Assembly (NCBI GenBank): GCA_017380955.1
Contig: JAFOCZ010000131.1
Coordinates: forward strand, 1-15,749
Origin: Alistipes sp.
GTDB taxonomy: Bacteria > Bacteroidota > Bacteroidia > Bacteroidales > Rikenellaceae
Direction of reading: 5' to 3'
Length of the DNA stretch: 15,749 nt
Shown: one piece after another, positions 14,091-15,749 of the stretch
Layout: each line of letters opens with the position of its first letter
How positions within the stretch are numbered: position 1 is the stretch's first letter
The notes under the pieces: model-generated
The model's database searches: none
Told to the model about the DNA's origin: nothing
The model's input: only the letters and a program-made list of their open reading frames with translations
Translations under genes and position numbers: made by a program

Positions 14091-14170
14091 AATGGGGATT
14101 TATGGGGATATATGGGTAACTATGGGGATTCCCTATTTATACCTATAAATCCCCATTATTACCCAAAATT
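14091..14170. repeat. Decamer-period inverted array B (four G-type plus four C-type units)
   Basis: Eight consecutive 10-bp blocks are in strict register. Four are G-type (aatggggatt, tatggggata, tatgggtaac, tatggggatt; 14091-14130) and four are C-type (ccctatttat, acctataaat, ccccattatt, acccaaaatt; 14131-14170). The two halves can form hairpins in several registers. The C-terminal end of the array contains the proposed rfbA -7 box. Confidence 0.88.
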
Positions 14171-14196
14171 ATATCCTCTCAATCGATTCCTACAAC
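14164..14196 (-). promoter_or_regulatory. Possible promoter of the rfbACDB operon
   Basis: On the minus strand TAATTTTG (14171-14164) matches the Bacteroidetes -7 consensus exactly. GTTG (14196-14193), 21 bp upstream, matches three of four -33 bases. It overlaps the purC stop. Transcription would start near 14157, giving a leader of about 225 nt that contains most of decamer array B and all of palindrome copy B. Read-through from purC is the alternative. Confidence 0.42.
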
Positions 14197-15134
14197 GTCT
14201 TGAGGTACTCCGAAACGTTGCGCTCGATGCGTGCCTCGACATCCTTAGCATCGCCACGAACAAACTTCTCGCCTGTAACAGCCTCGAACAACTCGATGTA
14301 GCGCTCGGTGATGCCTGCAACAACCTCTGGAGTCATATCTGGCACCTGCTGACCCTCCTGGCCCTGGAAGCCATTCTCCATCAACCACTCACGGACAAAC
14401 TCCTTAGACAACTGCTTCTGCTTCTCGCCCTTTGCCAAACGCTCCTCGTAGCCCTCCTTGTAGAAGTAGCGTGATGAGTCAGGGGTGTGAATCTCGTCCA
14501 TAAGGTAGATAACACCATTCTTCTTTCCAAACTCATACTTGGTGTCTACCAAGATAAGACCCATCTTCTCGGCAATCTCCGTACCACGCTGGAAGATAGC
14601 GCGTGTGTATGCCTCCAACTGCTCATACTCCTCGCGAGATACGAGGCCCTGTGCGATAATCTCCTCCTTTGAGATATCCTCGTCGTGGCCCTCGTCAGCC
14701 TTTGTTGTAGGGGTGATGATAGGCTCTGGGAACTTCTGGTTCTCGACCATGCCCTCGGGCATCGCAACACCGCAGATGGTACGCTTGCCAGCCTTATACT
14801 CTCGCCATGCGTGACCAGAGAGGTAGCCGCGGATAACCATCTCCACCTTGTAGGGCTCGCAGCGGTGACCTACCGTAACCATAGGATCGGGCACACCAAT
14901 CTTCCAGTTGGGAAGAATATCTGTAGTGGCATCGAGGAACTTAGCAGCAATCTGGTTAAGCACCTGACCCTTGAAGGGGATGCCCTTAGGAAGTACAACA
15001 TCGAATGCAGAGATGCGATCCGACACAACCATTACGAGGTAGTCGTCGTTGATGTTATAGACGTCGCGTACCTTACCTACATAGTGACCCTTCTGGCCCT
15101 CGAACTGAAAATCGTTCTTTACAATAGCGTTCAT
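14190..15134 (-). CDS. purC: Phosphoribosylaminoimidazole-succinocarboxamide synthase PurC
   Basis: SAICAR synthetase of de novo purine synthesis: CAIR, aspartate and ATP give SAICAR. The 314-residue protein begins MNAIVKNDFQFEGQKGHYVG. It has GKVRDVYNI (19-27), SDRISAFDV, EMVIRGYLSGHAWREY, TPTTKADEGHDEDIS and LVDTKYEFG followed by DEIHTPDSSRYF, all family signatures. The length matches the longer (about 300+ residue) Bacteroidetes/eukaryote-like form rather than the roughly 237-residue E. coli form. It has its own strong-looking promoter at 15164-15195. The next gene on the strand is rfbA, 259 bp away across repeats. Confidence 0.97.
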   Translation of the reverse strand: MNAIVKNDFQFEGQKGHYVGKVRDVYNINDDYLVMVVSDRISAFDVVLPKGIPFKGQVLNQIAAKFLDATTDILPNWKIGVPDPMVTVGHRCEPYKVEMVIRGYLSGHAWREYKAGKRTICGVAMPEGMVENQKFPEPIITPTTKADEGHDEDISKEEIIAQGLVSREEYEQLEAYTRAIFQRGTEIAEKMGLILVDTKYEFGKKNGVIYLMDEIHTPDSSRYFYKEGYEERLAKGEKQKQLSKEFVREWLMENGFQGQEGQQVPDMTPEVVAGITERYIELFEAVTGEKFVRGDAKDVEARIERNVSEYLKTL

Positions 15135-15163
15135 ATTTTGAAGTGTATTTAGTTTCTAACTCA

Positions 15164-15195
15164 CAAAGATAGCATCTTTTAACTAAAAATGCAAA
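15164..15195 (-). promoter_or_regulatory. purC promoter (Bacteroidetes type)
   Basis: On the minus strand TTTG (15195-15192), 20 bp, then TATCTTTG (15171-15164), an exact fit to TTTG-N19-21-TAnnTTTG. The -7 box lies 30 bp upstream of the purC ATG. No purine riboswitch-like structure is evident in the short leader. Confidence 0.75.
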
Positions 15196-15251
15196 TCGCG
15201 GAGAGTAGTTGGCACCATATATGCTTATTCGGGTTGCAAACCTTAACACCT

Positions 15252-15749
15252 ATGAAACAGATTTATACTATTCTTATGGCAGTTATTCTCTTGTCGGTGC
15301 AGTCGTGTAAGGCGCAGACAATCAACACAACAACGGTCGATAACCTCGATGTTGAACGCTATATGGGGCGCTGGTATGAGCTTGCGCGCTACGACCACCG
15401 CTTCGAGCGCAATATGGAGCGTTGCGAGGCCTACTATACGCTTGAGCCCGATGGCAAGATTGCGGTGCGTAATAGTGGCATCGACACCAAGACGGGCCTC
15501 CTGCGCATAACCGATGGCAAGGCGAAGCTGGGTAAGCAACCAGGACAGCTGCGCGTGTCGTTCTTCCTATTCTTCTACTCGGACTACAACATCCTGGCGC
15601 TCGGCGATAACTACGACTGGGCACTCGTGGGTAGCAGCTCGCCAAAGTATCTGTGGATACTCTCGCGCACGCCAAGCCTGCCAAAGCCAACCATTGAGCA
15701 TATCCTTGACATAGCCCGCGAGCGTGGTTACGACACCGATAAACTCATC
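15252..15749 (+). CDS. Lipocalin-family (Blc-like) lipoprotein, C-terminus cut off by window edge
   Basis: A bacterial lipocalin with 166 codons present, open to the right edge; the family is about 170-180 residues, so it is nearly complete. The signal peptide (MKQIYTILMAVILLSV) ends in a lipobox-like SVQSC, so it is probably membrane-anchored. The lipocalin signature is clear: VDNLDVERYMGRWYELARYDHRFERNMERC (the N-x-GxWYE motif region), then YTLEPDGKIAVRNSG, LRVSFFLFFYSDYNILAL and a C-terminal LWILSRTP strand. E. coli Blc binds lysophospholipids and fatty acids at the outer membrane; a similar lipid-handling role is inferred. It is divergent from purC. I found no convincing TAnnTTTG promoter for it within the 117-bp gap. 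Confidence 0.88.
   Translation, partial: MKQIYTILMAVILLSVQSCKAQTINTTTVDNLDVERYMGRWYELARYDHRFERNMERCEAYYTLEPDGKIAVRNSGIDTKTGLLRITDGKAKLGKQPGQLRVSFFLFFYSDYNILALGDNYDWALVGSSSPKYLWILSRTPSLPKPTIEHILDIARERGYDTDKLI

Overview
The window reads as chromosomal DNA of a member of the Bacteroidales (Bacteroidetes). The family-level evidence is a BACON-domain lipoprotein, GlmM, PurC and DnaN proteins of Bacteroidetes type, A-rich leaders without clear Shine-Dalgarno sequences, and promoter-like sites of the Bacteroidetes form (TTTG, about 20 bp, TAnnTTTG). Intergenic spaces filled with short tandem and inverted repeats also fit. A Rikenellaceae/Alistipes-like genome is a guess, not shown. I see no transposase, integrase, tRNA, rRNA or CRISPR array. 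The coding part is ordinary housekeeping; the unusual material is between the genes.

Layout. 1-2702 (minus): glmM followed by an M20-family metallopeptidase that runs off the left edge. 2798-3685 (plus): a nucleoside phosphorylase, divergent from glmM. 3795-4922 (plus): dnaN. 4922-5230: a 128-bp quasi-palindromic repeat (copy A) followed by a decamer-period inverted array. 5249-10196 (plus): a tightly packed run of BACON lipoprotein, DEDDh exonuclease with a C-terminal DUF3820-like domain, LysM/periplasmic-binding-like protein, rex and a short ribF, with gaps of 4-14 bp. 10197-10624: a 428-bp gene-free convergent region made of several repeat types. 10625-13930 (minus): the dTDP-L-rhamnose operon in the order rfbA, rfbC, rfbD, rfbB, with overlapping or near-touching genes. 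13931-14189: the second 128-bp palindrome (copy B) and a second, very regular decamer array. 14190-15134 (minus): purC with a good Bacteroidetes promoter. 15252 to the right edge (plus): a lipocalin-like lipoprotein.

How the genes fit together. GlmM supplies GlcN-1-P for peptidoglycan and LPS. RfbABCD make dTDP-L-rhamnose for surface polysaccharide. The LysM protein is probably an envelope protein that binds peptidoglycan. DnaN and the exonuclease belong to DNA replication and repair. Rex (NADH/NAD+ sensing) sits directly before an FAD synthetase-like RibF, linking redox sensing and flavin supply in one transcript.

Main discovery candidate. The two 128-bp copies align without gaps, differ at 17 positions, and each folds on itself. 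Five paired positions have changed on both sides in a way that keeps pairing (ten of the 17 differences). This is direct evidence that the fold, not just the sequence, is maintained. Both copies abut coding sequence within 0-1 bp, share the left flank CATA, and are followed on the same side by a G-rich/C-rich decamer inverted array. Copy B probably lies within the 5' leader of the rhamnose operon. Nothing here shows whether this is a mobile REP/MITE-like unit, a structured RNA, or both.
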